From Pseudomonas putida (GTDB lineage Bacteria; Pseudomonadota; Gammaproteobacteria; Pseudomonadales; Pseudomonadaceae), in NCBI RefSeq assembly GCF_002025705.1, contig NZ_CP018846.1, positions 797,501 through 861,500 of the forward strand: a DNA stretch of 64,000 nucleotides, read 5' to 3'. A program made the position numbers and the translations under genes. The number at the start of each line of letters is the position of its first letter. The first letter of the stretch is position 1. Shown here piece by piece: positions 42,676 through 51,321 of this stretch. The notes beneath the pieces were generated by a model. It was not told the origin of the DNA, searched no databases, and saw only the letters and a list, made by a program, of their open reading frames with translations.

Positions 42676-45087
42676 TTACTCGGCCAATTTGTAAGCGATG
42701 ATGTAATCGCCCATTTTCGTGCCCAGGGAGCCGTGGCCGCCAGCAACGATCAGCACGTACTGCTTGCCGTCCTTGCCGGTATAGGTCATCGGCGTGGCCT
42801 GGCCACCTGCAGGCAGGCGGGCCTTCCACAGTTCCTTGCCGTTGTTCACGTCGTAGGCACGCAGGTACTGGTCCAGGGTGCCGCTGAGGAAGCCGACGCC
42901 GCCCGCGGTGACGATTGAACCGCCCATGCTCGGTACGCCCACCGGCATGCCGATCGGCACCGGGGTGCTATCACGGGTGGTGCCGTTCTTGCGCTTCCAC
43001 ACTACCTTGTTGGTGAACAGGTCGATGGCTGCCACATAACCCCAGGCTGGAGCCTGGCAGGGGATGCCGATCGGCGACATGAACGGGTGCATGGTCACCG
43101 CGTACGGCGCGCCGGTGTTCGGCTGCACACCGCTGGTCTCGCTTTCGCGCTTGCTGCCGGCGGCCACCTGCTCGCGTGGCACCATCTTCGACACGAAGGC
43201 CATGTAGTTGGGCGAGGTGAACAGCAGCTGGCGCACCGGGTCGACCGACACGCTGCCCCAGTTGAACACGCCGACGTTGCCTGGGTAGATCAGGCTGCCC
43301 TGTTCGGATGGCGGGGTGTACTGGCCTTCGTAGCGCAGCTCGCGGAACTGGATGCGGCACAGCATCTGGTCGAACGGCGTGGCGCCCCACATGGCCTGTT
43401 CGGTCAGCTCAGGGCCAAGCAGGTTGAGGTCGGAGCGGGCCTGGGTCGGCGCAGTATGGTCACCCTTGACCGCGCCCTGCGGGACCGGAATCTCGCGGAT
43501 CGGCACGATCGGTGTGCCGTCGCGGCGGTCAAGCACATACAGGCTGCCCTGCTTGGTCGGCACGATGATCGCCGGCTTGATGTCGTCCTTGGTTTTCAGG
43601 TGCACCAGGGTTGGCTGGCTACCGACGTCCATGTCCCACAGGTCATGGTGGGTGAACTGGTAGTTCCAGCGCGCTTTACCAGTGGCCAGGTCCAGGGCGA
43701 CCACGCCAGCGCTGTACTTCTCGGCGCCCGGTGTGCGGTTGGCGCCCCACTGGTCAGGCGTCTGGTTGCCCAGTGGCAGGTAGACCATGCCCAGGTCTTC
43801 GTCGACGCTGGCCAGCGACCACATGTTGGCCGAGTTGCGGCTGTACGTCTTGCCAGGTGCCAGCGGCTTGGTGTCGTCCGGGTTGTTGCTGTCCCAGTTC
43901 CAAACCAGGCGGCCGTCGTGCACGTCGTAGGCGCGGATCACGCCGGACGGTTCGTTGGTCGACTCGTTGTCGGTGACATGGCCGCCGATGATCACCAGGC
44001 TGCGGGTGATCGCCACCGGCGAGGTGGAGTAGTAGCCGCCAGCGGTGAACGGGCCGATGCCGGTGGTCAGGTCGATGGCGCCCTGGTTGGCGAAGCCTTC
44101 GCAGACCTTGCCGTTGTCGGCGTTGATGGCGATCAGCCGCGCGTCGGCGGTTGGCAGGTAGAGGCGGCGCGGGCAGGCCTGGGCCACGGCCTGGCCGGCA
44201 TCGGAGACCTTCGGCGCCGGGCTGCCGTCACGGCTGACGTAGCTGTTCTCGTCATAGTACGAGACGCCACGGCAGGTCATGTGGGCGAAGCCCTTGAAGG
44301 TACCGACCGGGGTCTTGATCTGCGGGTCGTAGCGCCAGATTTCGGCGCCGGTGTCCGGGTCCAGGGCCAGCACCTTGCTGTGGGCGGTGCAGGCGTAGAG
44401 CATGCCGTTGGCCTTCAGCGGGGTGTTTTCGTTGGTCAGCTCGACCGGGTCGTTGTCGGTCGGCAGGTCGCCGGTGCGGATGCGCCAGGCTTCTTCCAGG
44501 CGGTAGGCGTTCTGCGGGGTGATCTGGCGCAGCGGCGAATAGCGGTCGCCGTGCTCGGTGCGGCCATAGGCCTGCCAGTCGCCATCGGGCATGGCCGGTG
44601 CGGCGCTGCCCATTTCGCTGTTGTCGCGGCCGAGTTCGCCGAACACTTCACCCGGGTGGGTAAATTGGCTGCCCAGGGCACAGGCCCCCGATGCAAGCAC
44701 GGCGACGCTCAGCAGTGCGGTATTGGCCTTGGATGCGGGGCCGGTCAGCGGGCGACGAGCCCACGGCAGCAGCAGCACCACGCCGATGGCGAACCAGATG
44801 GCCAGGCGTGGCACCAGTTGCCACCAGTCCAGGCCCACTTCGAGCATGGCCCATACGGTGCTGCCCAGCAGCACCAGGCCATACAGGCCCAGGGCGATGC
44901 GGCGCTTGGCCAGCAGCAAGGCGCCCGACAGGGCAAAGCCGATACCGGCAATCAGGTAGTACAGCGATCCGCCCAGCTGGCTCAGCTTGATGCCGCCGGC
45001 CAACAGGGCCAGGCCCATCAGCAACAGCAGCACGCCCATCAGGCGCGGTAGCCAGCGGGTTCCTTGGTTGGCACCGTCAGTGCTCAT
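42676..45087 (-). CDS. gcd: PQQ-dependent membrane-bound glucose dehydrogenase
   Basis: An 803-residue quinoprotein that oxidises glucose to gluconolactone in the periplasm and passes electrons to ubiquinone. Five N-terminal membrane helices lie within residues 1-130 (GVLLLLMGLALLAGG ... LLSVAVLASGACALG), followed by an eight-bladed PQQ propeller with WAYGRTEHGDRYSPL-type start (DWQAYGRTEHGDRYSPL) and tryptophan-docking repeats. The family's THPGEVF leader before the propeller is present. It follows oprB by 42 bases on the same strand, so porin and dehydrogenase form one peripheral glucose pathway. Confidence 0.96.
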   Translation of the reverse strand: MSTDGANQGTRWLPRLMGVLLLLMGLALLAGGIKLSQLGGSLYYLIAGIGFALSGALLLAKRRIALGLYGLVLLGSTVWAMLEVGLDWWQLVPRLAIWFAIGVVLLLPWARRPLTGPASKANTALLSVAVLASGACALGSQFTHPGEVFGELGRDNSEMGSAAPAMPDGDWQAYGRTEHGDRYSPLRQITPQNAYRLEEAWRIRTGDLPTDNDPVELTNENTPLKANGMLYACTAHSKVLALDPDTGAEIWRYDPQIKTPVGTFKGFAHMTCRGVSYYDENSYVSRDGSPAPKVSDAGQAVAQACPRRLYLPTADARLIAINADNGKVCEGFANQGAIDLTTGIGPFTAGGYYSTSPVAITRSLVIIGGHVTDNESTNEPSGVIRAYDVHDGRLVWNWDSNNPDDTKPLAPGKTYSRNSANMWSLASVDEDLGMVYLPLGNQTPDQWGANRTPGAEKYSAGVVALDLATGKARWNYQFTHHDLWDMDVGSQPTLVHLKTKDDIKPAIIVPTKQGSLYVLDRRDGTPIVPIREIPVPQGAVKGDHTAPTQARSDLNLLGPELTEQAMWGATPFDQMLCRIQFRELRYEGQYTPPSEQGSLIYPGNVGVFNWGSVSVDPVRQLLFTSPNYMAFVSKMVPREQVAAGSKRESETSGVQPNTGAPYAVTMHPFMSPIGIPCQAPAWGYVAAIDLFTNKVVWKRKNGTTRDSTPVPIGMPVGVPSMGGSIVTAGGVGFLSGTLDQYLRAYDVNNGKELWKARLPAGGQATPMTYTGKDGKQYVLIVAGGHGSLGTKMGDYIIAYKLAE

Positions 45088-45129
45088 CGTAGGTTCTCCG
45101 TTATGTGAAGGTGGTCAGTGTGAAAGTGG

Positions 45130-46476
45130 TCAGAAAGTGCTTTGGATCTTCAGGCCGCCGATCAGCGCGCTGTCGACCTGCGACACCCCGCCCGGATGGC
45201 GGATGTACTGCAGGTTCGGGCGCACCGTGAGCCAGTCGGCCAGATGAATGCCGTAATAGAGTTCGGCGCTGTACTCGGTGTCTTGCACCGGCAGGTAGCC
45301 TGGGTTGTCGTAGTCGTCGATGCCGGCCACCTGATTGGCCAGGCGGGCGTTCTTGCGGTAAGCCGGGTTGGCGTGCACGCGGGCGACGGCGAAGCCGATG
45401 TCGTCCTTGGCGCGGGCGTCGAAGGGGCCTTTGTAAACCAGTCCAGCTTGAACATAGTTGTCGATGACATTGGTCTTCTTGTCGTGCAACGTGGCGTTGG
45501 CGAACAGGCTCAGGCCGCGCGACTGGTCGGATGCCAGCGAGGTGACCTGCTGCTGGGCCCCGAGCCACAAGCCGTGCTTGCTAGAACTGCTGCGGTAGGC
45601 GGCGCCGCTGAGGGCGGCCGGCTGGCCGTTGCTGTCCTTGAGAACATCCTGTGCCTTGGCATTACTGTAGTAGTAGCCGGCGCGATATTCCCCTTTCAGG
45701 CCATTCAGGCGTGGGCTCCATACCAGTTCGACTGGCATTACCGCGCCCTGGGTACCGCTGCCGCTGAGCTTGAAACCGTTGCCCGATTCGAGGTTGGACG
45801 GGTTCTGCTCATATACGCCGACCTGGGCGTACAGATCTGGGTTGAGGTTGTAGCGCACGCGCATGGCCCACTGGCTGACGGGCCAGTTGTACCAGATGCC
45901 GCCGACCCAGTTGCCCACCTGCGAGCCGCAGAAGGCCAGGTTCTGGAAGTCGCAGGGGAAGCTGTTGAAGTCCTCGCCTTCGCCAAAGCGGCCGACTTTC
46001 ACGTCCAGGGCGCCGTCGAAGTATTTCTGCTTGATCCACATTTGCGTGAGCCGCCAGGTTTCGCCACGGCCCCAGACTTCCTGGGCCGAGGTGAAGCCGC
46101 CCACACGTGGGTCGTTGATGCGGTCGTTGCTGATGTTGTCGCCATGGCGCTCGGTGATGGTCAGCTGCAGCTCGGTGTCGTTCCAGCCGAGTATCTTCTC
46201 CAGGTCCAGGTGGCTGCCGAAGGTGAACTGGTCGCTGTAGCGCGCGGTGCGGTCGTGGTCATAGCCGCCGTGCAGGTTGCTGCCCATCTCGCCGGTGTAG
46301 CCGAGGGTGAAGTCGTAGCCTTTTTCCAGCAGCTCGCTGCGGCTGCCGCCCCAGTCGCCGAACATCCACGGGGAGTCCTTGACGAACGCTTCGCTGGCGT
46401 TTGCTGTGACGGGTAAGCCTGCGGCAATGGCGATGAAAACCAGGCCGGTGTAGCGGGGTTTGGGCAGTTGGAACAT
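45130..46476 (-). CDS. oprB: OprB-family carbohydrate porin
   Basis: A 448-residue outer-membrane porin. The signal peptide ends near AGLPVTANA and the mature start contains SPWMFGDWGGSRSELLEKG, the OprB signature. It ends in a C-terminal Phe (IQSTF) as for barrel insertion. OprB porins pass glucose and other sugars; the adjacent gcd supports glucose. A 14-base perfect palindrome lies directly upstream of the ATG where the ribosome site should be, which could affect translation. Confidence 0.93.
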   Translation of the reverse strand: MFQLPKPRYTGLVFIAIAAGLPVTANASEAFVKDSPWMFGDWGGSRSELLEKGYDFTLGYTGEMGSNLHGGYDHDRTARYSDQFTFGSHLDLEKILGWNDTELQLTITERHGDNISNDRINDPRVGGFTSAQEVWGRGETWRLTQMWIKQKYFDGALDVKVGRFGEGEDFNSFPCDFQNLAFCGSQVGNWVGGIWYNWPVSQWAMRVRYNLNPDLYAQVGVYEQNPSNLESGNGFKLSGSGTQGAVMPVELVWSPRLNGLKGEYRAGYYYSNAKAQDVLKDSNGQPAALSGAAYRSSSSKHGLWLGAQQQVTSLASDQSRGLSLFANATLHDKKTNVIDNYVQAGLVYKGPFDARAKDDIGFAVARVHANPAYRKNARLANQVAGIDDYDNPGYLPVQDTEYSAELYYGIHLADWLTVRPNLQYIRHPGGVSQVDSALIGGLKIQSTF

Positions 46477-46477
46477 G

Positions 46478-46491
46478 AGATAGCGCTATCT
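46478..46491. promoter_or_regulatory. Perfect palindrome at the oprB ribosome-binding region
   Basis: AGATAGCGCTATCT, fully self-complementary, begins 1 base before the oprB ATG (minus strand). No standard Shine-Dalgarno is visible other than AAAAGA overlapping it. It may be a protein-binding site or a translational hairpin. Confidence 0.5.
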
Positions 46492-46660
46492 TTTGATTAT
46501 TGAGAAAACGGCGAGCGCACCGAGGAGCGGGCTCTTCGATGGAAATGGCAATTGGGAATGCTGGGTGAAGCGATTCAGCTTGCGACGGGGAGGATATAGG
46601 GGAAGTTGTAAGAAAAAAAGACAAAATGTCGCAGTTGATTGTTGCTGATCTGGCAACAGT

Positions 46661-46738
46661 GTGGGCCTTTTCGCGGGCAAGCCCGCTCCCAGAGGTAAAG
46701 CTGAGTACCTTGTGGGAGTGGGCCTGCCCGCGAAGAGG
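46661..46738. repeat. REP pair between oprB and the znuD-like gene
   Basis: GGGCCTTTTCGCGGGCAAG then CCCGCTCCCAGAGG, followed by the inverted partner TTGTGGGAGTGGGCCTGCCC and GCGAAGAGGGA. Confidence 0.82.
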
Positions 46739-46748
46739 GAGACGCCAA

Positions 46749-48794
46749 TCAGAAGGTGGTACGCAACCCGACTTCCACGCTACGCCCCGGTGCCGGCGCT
46801 ATATCGCGCAGAATTGAACTGGCATAGCGCACGGTCTGATCGGTCAGGTTCTCGCCGCGCACGAAGGCCAGCCACTGGCTCTGGCCAATATCGAAGCGGT
46901 AGCCGACGCTCGCGCCCAGCGTGGTGTAGCCAGAGGTGCTGGTCTCATTCTCAGGCTTGCGATGCTGCGAAGCGGCATGTTGCACATCGACCCGCGCCTG
47001 CCAACGATCCAGTTCCCACACCAGGCCGCTGTTCAAGCGCAGCGGGGAAATGCGCGGCAACGGCTCGCCGCTGTCGAGGTTCTTGGCCCGGGTGTAGTCG
47101 CCAGACAGCTCCAAGGCGAAGCTGCCATAGCGGTTCTCCAGCAGCTTCCAGCGGTCCTGCGCCTCGATGCCATAGAAGCGCGCGCGCACGCCCTGGTACT
47201 GGTACTCGGGGTAGCCGCCGTCGTCATGATCGTGGTCGTGATCATCACCATCATGGTCGTGGTCATGGCCTTCACGCAGGTTACCGGTGCCGATCAGGCC
47301 GATGTAATTGCGGAAGTGGCTGTAGAACACCCCGACGCTGCCTTTGTGGGTGCCATTGTCAAAGCGCAGGGCCAGGTCGGCGGAAATGGCTTTTTCCTTG
47401 TTCAGGCTGGCATCACCAACTTCGAATGCGCCGGTGGCCACGTGGGCGCCGTTGGCGTAGAGCTCATAGAACGTCGGGGCGCGCTCGGTATAGCCGAGGT
47501 TGGCTGCCAACGACCAGATCGGGTCGAGCTGGTACACCGCGCCCGAAGACAGGCTGAAGGCGTTGAAGCTGCTGGCGCTGTCGGCATCGGCGAAGTTTTC
47601 GTTGCCCTTGGCGTCGGGGTCGACGCGGGTGTGCTCCATGCGTGCACCAAGGCTCAGGTTCAGGCGCTCGGTGGCCTGCCACTGCTCGAGCATGAACAGC
47701 GCCAGGCTGTCGGTGTCGGTGTGCGGGACGAAGGCTTCCTCGCCCAGTGCCGAGAATTCGTTGCGGCTGACCTGTGCGCCAATCACGCCTTCTACTGGCC
47801 CGAGTGGCTGATGACGGGCTTCGATGCGTGCTTCGTAGCCCTTGTTCTTGAAGGTGGTGTGTACCTCACCTTCTTCGATCTCGCTGTGCTCGTAGTCGGT
47901 GTAGCCGGCATCAACCTTGACCGAGCTGAACGGGCCGTCCAGGTCTCGCAGTTCCGAGGCAAAGGCGTAGTGGTCCTGTTTCATATCCAGACGCACGCCG
48001 GATTCGGCCACCGAGCCGTAGTTGCTGTCGTAGCGGCTGTAGGACAGGCCGGCATAGCCATGCTCCCAGTTGTAGGAACCGCCGATCGCGCCACCGTCCT
48101 GGCGGCCGTCGCTGTTTTCCAGGCGGTGGCGGCTGCCTGGTGCGTCGGGGTCACGAACCTTGGAGCTCTGTGCGTAACCGGGAATGCGCAGGTCGTTGAA
48201 CTGGCGGCTGTTGGCGTCCAGATGCAGGGCGAAGGTGCCGTCACCGGCTTCCAGCTTGCCAGCACTGCTGCGGGTGGTGTCGGCGCCGCCGTAGCGCAGT
48301 TCGCCGGCACCGTGGATGCCCTCGATCGGCGAGTCAGGGATACGGTTGTCGAATGTGTTGATCACCCCGCCGATGGCATTGCCGCCATAGAGCAGGGCGG
48401 CCGGGCCGCGGACGATTTCCACGCGCTCGACCGTGACCGGGTCCAGCGGTACCGCGTGGTCGTAGGACAGCGACGAGGCATCCAGAGCACCCACGCCATT
48501 GCGCAGGATGCGGATACGGTCGCCATCCAGGCCGCGAATCACCGGGCGGCTGGCACCTGGGCCGAACCAGGTGGAAGACACACCGGGTTGCTTGTTCAGG
48601 GTTTCACCGAGGCTGCCGTGCTGCTGTTGCAGCAGGTCGTCACCTTCGAGCACGGTACTGGGCGCAGCCAGTTGACGGTTACCCAGCGGGTTGGCAGTGA
48701 CGACCTGGGGTTCCAGTTCCACGGCTTGACCGGGTGATGAAGCGAGCCACAGGGCGACAGCGAGGGGGGAGAGGCGGAGCGGGATGTGCAGCAT
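46749..48794 (-). CDS. TonB-dependent receptor, ZnuD-like zinc uptake
   Basis: A 681-residue outer-membrane receptor with signal peptide (to about SSPGQA), TonB-box region, plug domain (LGETLNKQPGVSSTWFGPG and RIRILRNGVGALDASSLSYD) and a C-terminal barrel ending in Phe. One extracellular loop is packed with alternating His and Asp (EGHDHDHDGDDHDHDHDDGG), typical of zinc receptors such as ZnuD. The start at 48794 is preferred to an in-frame ATG at 48848, which lies inside a palindrome that fits a Zur operator. Together these indicate zinc import under zinc limitation. Confidence 0.87.
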   Translation of the reverse strand: MLHIPLRLSPLAVALWLASSPGQAVELEPQVVTANPLGNRQLAAPSTVLEGDDLLQQQHGSLGETLNKQPGVSSTWFGPGASRPVIRGLDGDRIRILRNGVGALDASSLSYDHAVPLDPVTVERVEIVRGPAALLYGGNAIGGVINTFDNRIPDSPIEGIHGAGELRYGGADTTRSSAGKLEAGDGTFALHLDANSRQFNDLRIPGYAQSSKVRDPDAPGSRHRLENSDGRQDGGAIGGSYNWEHGYAGLSYSRYDSNYGSVAESGVRLDMKQDHYAFASELRDLDGPFSSVKVDAGYTDYEHSEIEEGEVHTTFKNKGYEARIEARHQPLGPVEGVIGAQVSRNEFSALGEEAFVPHTDTDSLALFMLEQWQATERLNLSLGARMEHTRVDPDAKGNENFADADSASSFNAFSLSSGAVYQLDPIWSLAANLGYTERAPTFYELYANGAHVATGAFEVGDASLNKEKAISADLALRFDNGTHKGSVGVFYSHFRNYIGLIGTGNLREGHDHDHDGDDHDHDHDDGGYPEYQYQGVRARFYGIEAQDRWKLLENRYGSFALELSGDYTRAKNLDSGEPLPRISPLRLNSGLVWELDRWQARVDVQHAASQHRKPENETSTSGYTTLGASVGYRFDIGQSQWLAFVRGENLTDQTVRYASSILRDIAPAPGRSVEVGLRTTF

Positions 48795-48829
48795 GGGGAT
48801 GAGGCGTTCCTTGGCAGATACTTTTGTGT

Positions 48830-48844
48830 TGTTACAATATAACA
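48830..48844. promoter_or_regulatory. Zur-like operator upstream of the znuD-like gene
   Basis: TGTTACAATATAACA, with arms TGTTA/TAACA and an AT-rich centre, close to the gammaproteobacterial Zur consensus (GTTATAnnATAAC type). It lies 36 bases before the start codon on the minus strand. Confidence 0.7.
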
Positions 48845-48959
48845 TCACTATTTCAGCACAGAGGTTTTACGCCTGGCCAGCGGTTTTTCCGCAGGCAACA
48901 CGGATCCCACCTGCCACTACACTCGTGTAAGGTGCGCATCTTTCCTACGGAGCACTGGC

Positions 48960-49181
48960 ATGAGCACGGCCCAACACAACGCGCTGCACGGCAAGACCCT
49001 CGAACAGATCCTCACCGAACTGGTGGCGCACTACCAATGGCAGGGCCTGGCCGAACGCGTTGATGTGCGCTGCTTCAAGAGCAACCCGAGCATCAAGTCG
49101 AGCCTGACCTTCCTGCGCAAGACGCCTTGGGCGCGGGAGAAGGTCGAGCAGTTGTACGTGAAGCTGCAGCGCAAGGCCTGA
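48960..49181 (+). CDS. VF530 family small protein (DUF2132)
   Basis: A 73-residue protein of the VF530/DUF2132 family, recognised by [21 protein letters not shown] and the ending [21 protein letters not shown] member from Vibrio has a solved small helical fold and DNA binding has been suggested, but no firm role is known. It is followed after one base by the Pr6Pr-type membrane gene, so the two are probably co-transcribed. Confidence 0.85.
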   Translation: MSTAQHNALHGKTLEQILTELVAHYQWQGLAERVDVRCFKSNPSIKSSLTFLRKTPWAREKVEQLYVKLQRKA

Positions 49182-49182
49182 C

Positions 49183-49818
49183 ATGCCACGGCGCCCCTGG
49201 CTGACGTCGATGGCGTTGCTTGGCTGGTTCGGCCTCACCGTGCAGGTTTACCTGGTGCTGCTGGCGCGTTGGCAGGAGCAGGCCAGCCTGATTGGCGGGC
49301 TGATCAATGTGTTCGGTTACTTCACCGTGCTGACCAATACCTTGGTGGCGACGGTAGTCAGTTACGCAGCCTTTGGCCGGGAGTCAGCGGCCAGGCGCTT
49401 CTTTCTGTCGCCATCGGTGAGTTCTGCCGTGGCGGCCAGCATCGTGCTGGTGGCGCTGGCTTACAGTGTGCTGCTGCGCCACCTGTGGCAGCCCGAAGGC
49501 TGGCAGTGGCTGGCGGATGAGCTGCTGCACGATGTGATGCCGCTGCTGTTCGTCTTGTACTGGTGGTACGAGGTGCCCAAGGGCAGCCTGCGGCTCCGGC
49601 ACCTGGCAGTGTGGGCATTGTATCCGGCGGTGTATTTTGCCTATGCGCTGTGGCGGGGGAGTGAGATTGGGGCCTATGCCTACCCGTTCATCGATGTGGC
49701 GAGCCTGGGGTATGGGCAGGTGATGCTGAATGCGCTGGGGGTGCTGGCGGGGTTCTGGGGGATTGGCTTGGTATTGCTGGGGTTGGATCGGTGGCGAGCA
49801 ACGCAGCAATTTGTGTAG
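49183..49818 (+). CDS. Pr6Pr family membrane protein
   Basis: A 211-residue membrane protein with about six helices, matching the Pr6Pr (FAR-17a/AIG1-like) family. Recognisable parts are GGLINVFGYFTVLTNTLVA near the start and DVMPLLFVLYWWYEVPKG in the middle, where the polar D and Y/W residues are conserved. Relatives in animals hydrolyse fatty-acid esters of hydroxy fatty acids, but bacterial members are uncharacterised. It begins one base after the VF530 gene stop. Confidence 0.82.
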   Translation: MPRRPWLTSMALLGWFGLTVQVYLVLLARWQEQASLIGGLINVFGYFTVLTNTLVATVVSYAAFGRESAARRFFLSPSVSSAVAASIVLVALAYSVLLRHLWQPEGWQWLADELLHDVMPLLFVLYWWYEVPKGSLRLRHLAVWALYPAVYFAYALWRGSEIGAYAYPFIDVASLGYGQVMLNALGVLAGFWGIGLVLLGLDRWRATQQFV

Positions 49819-49820
49819 CC

Positions 49821-49929
49821 TGCACCGGCCTCTTCGCGGGCAAGCCCGCTCCCACAGGTACTGCACAAGACTCGAGGGCAGTGACTAAACCTGTGGGAGC
49901 GGGCTTGCCCGCGAAAGGGCCAGAACAGG
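49821..49929. repeat. REP pair (inverted) between convergent genes
   Basis: CACCGGCCTCTTCGCGGGCA/AGCCCGCTCCCACAGG on the left; CCTGTGGGAGCGGGCTTGCC with GCGAAAGGGCC on the right. It lies between the convergent Pr6Pr gene and the siderophore-interacting protein gene. Confidence 0.88.
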
Positions 49930-49938
49930 AATAACCAA

Positions 49939-50697
49939 TCATTCGTCGTCTGCGGTCCCGTCGGCTCGCCAGTATGCGGCGGCCTTCAGGGCATCTTCCG
50001 CCACGCCTTTCTCCAGCAGCAGTGCCTTGGCCTGCCGGGTCAGCGCCTTCTCCAGCGCGACCCAGCTGTACAGCTTGCCTGCGGGCAGATTCAGCCCCTT
50101 CAGCAGCGCCAGCAGGTCCTCATCCCGCTTGACCCAGATGACTTCTACCTGCGCCGGGCTCGGCAGCGGCTGGCGCTCCTGATCATCCTCGATCTGGATT
50201 ACCGCCAACACCTGACGCCCCGCTGGCAGTTCTTCAAGGCGCCGGCCAATTGCCGGGATCGCCGTCTCGTCACCCACCAGCAGGTAGCTGTCGAATATGT
50301 CCGGCACCACCATCGATGCCCGTGGCCCGGCAATGTTCAGGACCTGCCCTGGTGCAGCCTGTGCCGCCCAGGTCGACGCAGGGCCGTCGCCATGCAGCAC
50401 GAAGTCGATGTCCAGCTCGTTGGCCACCAGGTCGATACGCCGCGGCGTGTATTCGCGCATGGTCGGCCGGGCGCCGCCGTCACGCCCCAGGTTACGGGCA
50501 TCGATGGCCTGCTGCTGCTCGGCATTCTCGGCGAACAGCAGCTTGATGTGGTCGTCACTGCCCAGGCTGGTGAAGCCCTGCAGCTCGTCGCCGCCGAGGG
50601 TGATGCGGCGCATGCGCGGGGTCAGGTCGGTGACCCGTAGCACCTGCAGGCGACGTTGGCGGATTTCGTGGTTGACGCGGTGAATGGTGTCACTCAT
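49939..50697 (-). CDS. Siderophore-interacting protein, NADPH-dependent ferric reductase (YqjH-like)
   Basis: A 252-residue FAD-binding flavoprotein of the SIP/ViuB family. The FAD site MREYTPRRID and the NAD(P)H-side segment DSYLLVGDETAIPAIGRRLE are both clear. Such enzymes reduce ferric siderophore complexes in the cytoplasm to release iron. The ATG at 50697 with GGGAG upstream overlaps the padR stop by 8 bases. The pairing with a PadR regulator resembles E. coli yqjH-yqjI, where the regulator senses nickel to protect iron homeostasis. Confidence 0.9.
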   Translation of the reverse strand: MSDTIHRVNHEIRQRRLQVLRVTDLTPRMRRITLGGDELQGFTSLGSDDHIKLLFAENAEQQQAIDARNLGRDGGARPTMREYTPRRIDLVANELDIDFVLHGDGPASTWAAQAAPGQVLNIAGPRASMVVPDIFDSYLLVGDETAIPAIGRRLEELPAGRQVLAVIQIEDDQERQPLPSPAQVEVIWVKRDEDLLALLKGLNLPAGKLYSWVALEKALTRQAKALLLEKGVAEDALKAAAYWRADGTADDE

Positions 50698-51235
50698 GGG
50701 GATTCTCCCTGACTGGATCGGCCGGCCCGGAGGCAATGGCCTTGGCAGTGTCGTTGAGCAGGTTGCGCACCCGTTCGATTTCTTCCGGCGTCCAGCGGCC
50801 ACTGTGCATGTGCAGGGCATGGCGCAGGTTGCCGACTGCTTCGTGGATTTCTGGCGGGCGGTCGTGGCCACGCAGGGCGCGCTTGCTGACCTCGATGCGC
50901 ATGCGCACACCGTCGAGGGCAACGGCCTGGTCGGCCAGTGCGTTATGGCCGGCCGTGGTGATGGCGTACAGGCGTTTGCTGCCGTGCACCTGGCCGCTGA
51001 TCAGCTCGGCTTCTTCGAGGAAGTTGAGGGTGGGGTAGATCACGCCGGGGCTTGGTGTGTAGCTGCCGTCGAACAGGTTCTCGATCTGGCGGATCAGGTC
51101 GTAGCCGTGGCCTGGTTGCTCGGCCAGCATCGACAGCATCAGCAGCTTGAGGTCGCCCGGGGCGAAAACCCGCGGGCCACGCTCACCACGTGCGGGGCGG
51201 CGTTCGAAAGGATCATGTGCGGAATGGTCACGCAT
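50690..51235 (-). CDS. PadR-family transcriptional regulator (YqjI-like)
   Basis: A 181-residue PadR regulator: winged helix at about 25-105 (LLMLSMLAEQPGHGYDLIRQIE, PSPGVIYPTLNFLEE) and a C-terminal helical dimerisation part. In E. coli YqjI has a His-rich N-terminal tail that binds nickel; here the N-terminus has H5, H7 and many Arg, so nickel sensing is possible but not shown. It is the first gene of the pair with the ferric reductase. A long inverted repeat over its promoter and ribosome site is the likely operator for autoregulation. Confidence 0.88.
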   Translation of the reverse strand: MRDHSAHDPFERRPARGERGPRVFAPGDLKLLMLSMLAEQPGHGYDLIRQIENLFDGSYTPSPGVIYPTLNFLEEAELISGQVHGSKRLYAITTAGHNALADQAVALDGVRMRIEVSKRALRGHDRPPEIHEAVGNLRHALHMHSGRWTPEEIERVRNLLNDTAKAIASGPADPVRENPHE

Positions 51236-51246
51236 GAAGAGGCTCC

Positions 51247-51296
51247 TTGTGTTTCGATATATCGCAAGATATTACTCAAGATATATCTAAACACAA
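51247..51296. promoter_or_regulatory. Long inverted-repeat operator upstream of padR
   Basis: TTGTGTTTCGATATATC (51247-51263) and GATATATCTAAACACAA (51280-51296) are 17-base arms with one mismatch pair, 16 bases apart. The near arm overlaps the AAGGAG ribosome site of padR, so binding would block transcription start. Suits a PadR dimer pair. Confidence 0.75.
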
Positions 51297-51321
51297 GTCT
51301 CTAAATGCCGATGATTATCAT

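Noticed and set aside
43087-45051. 654-codon frame opposite gcd
   Set aside because: Antisense shadow of the PQQ dehydrogenase; no start signal and no recognisable domain.
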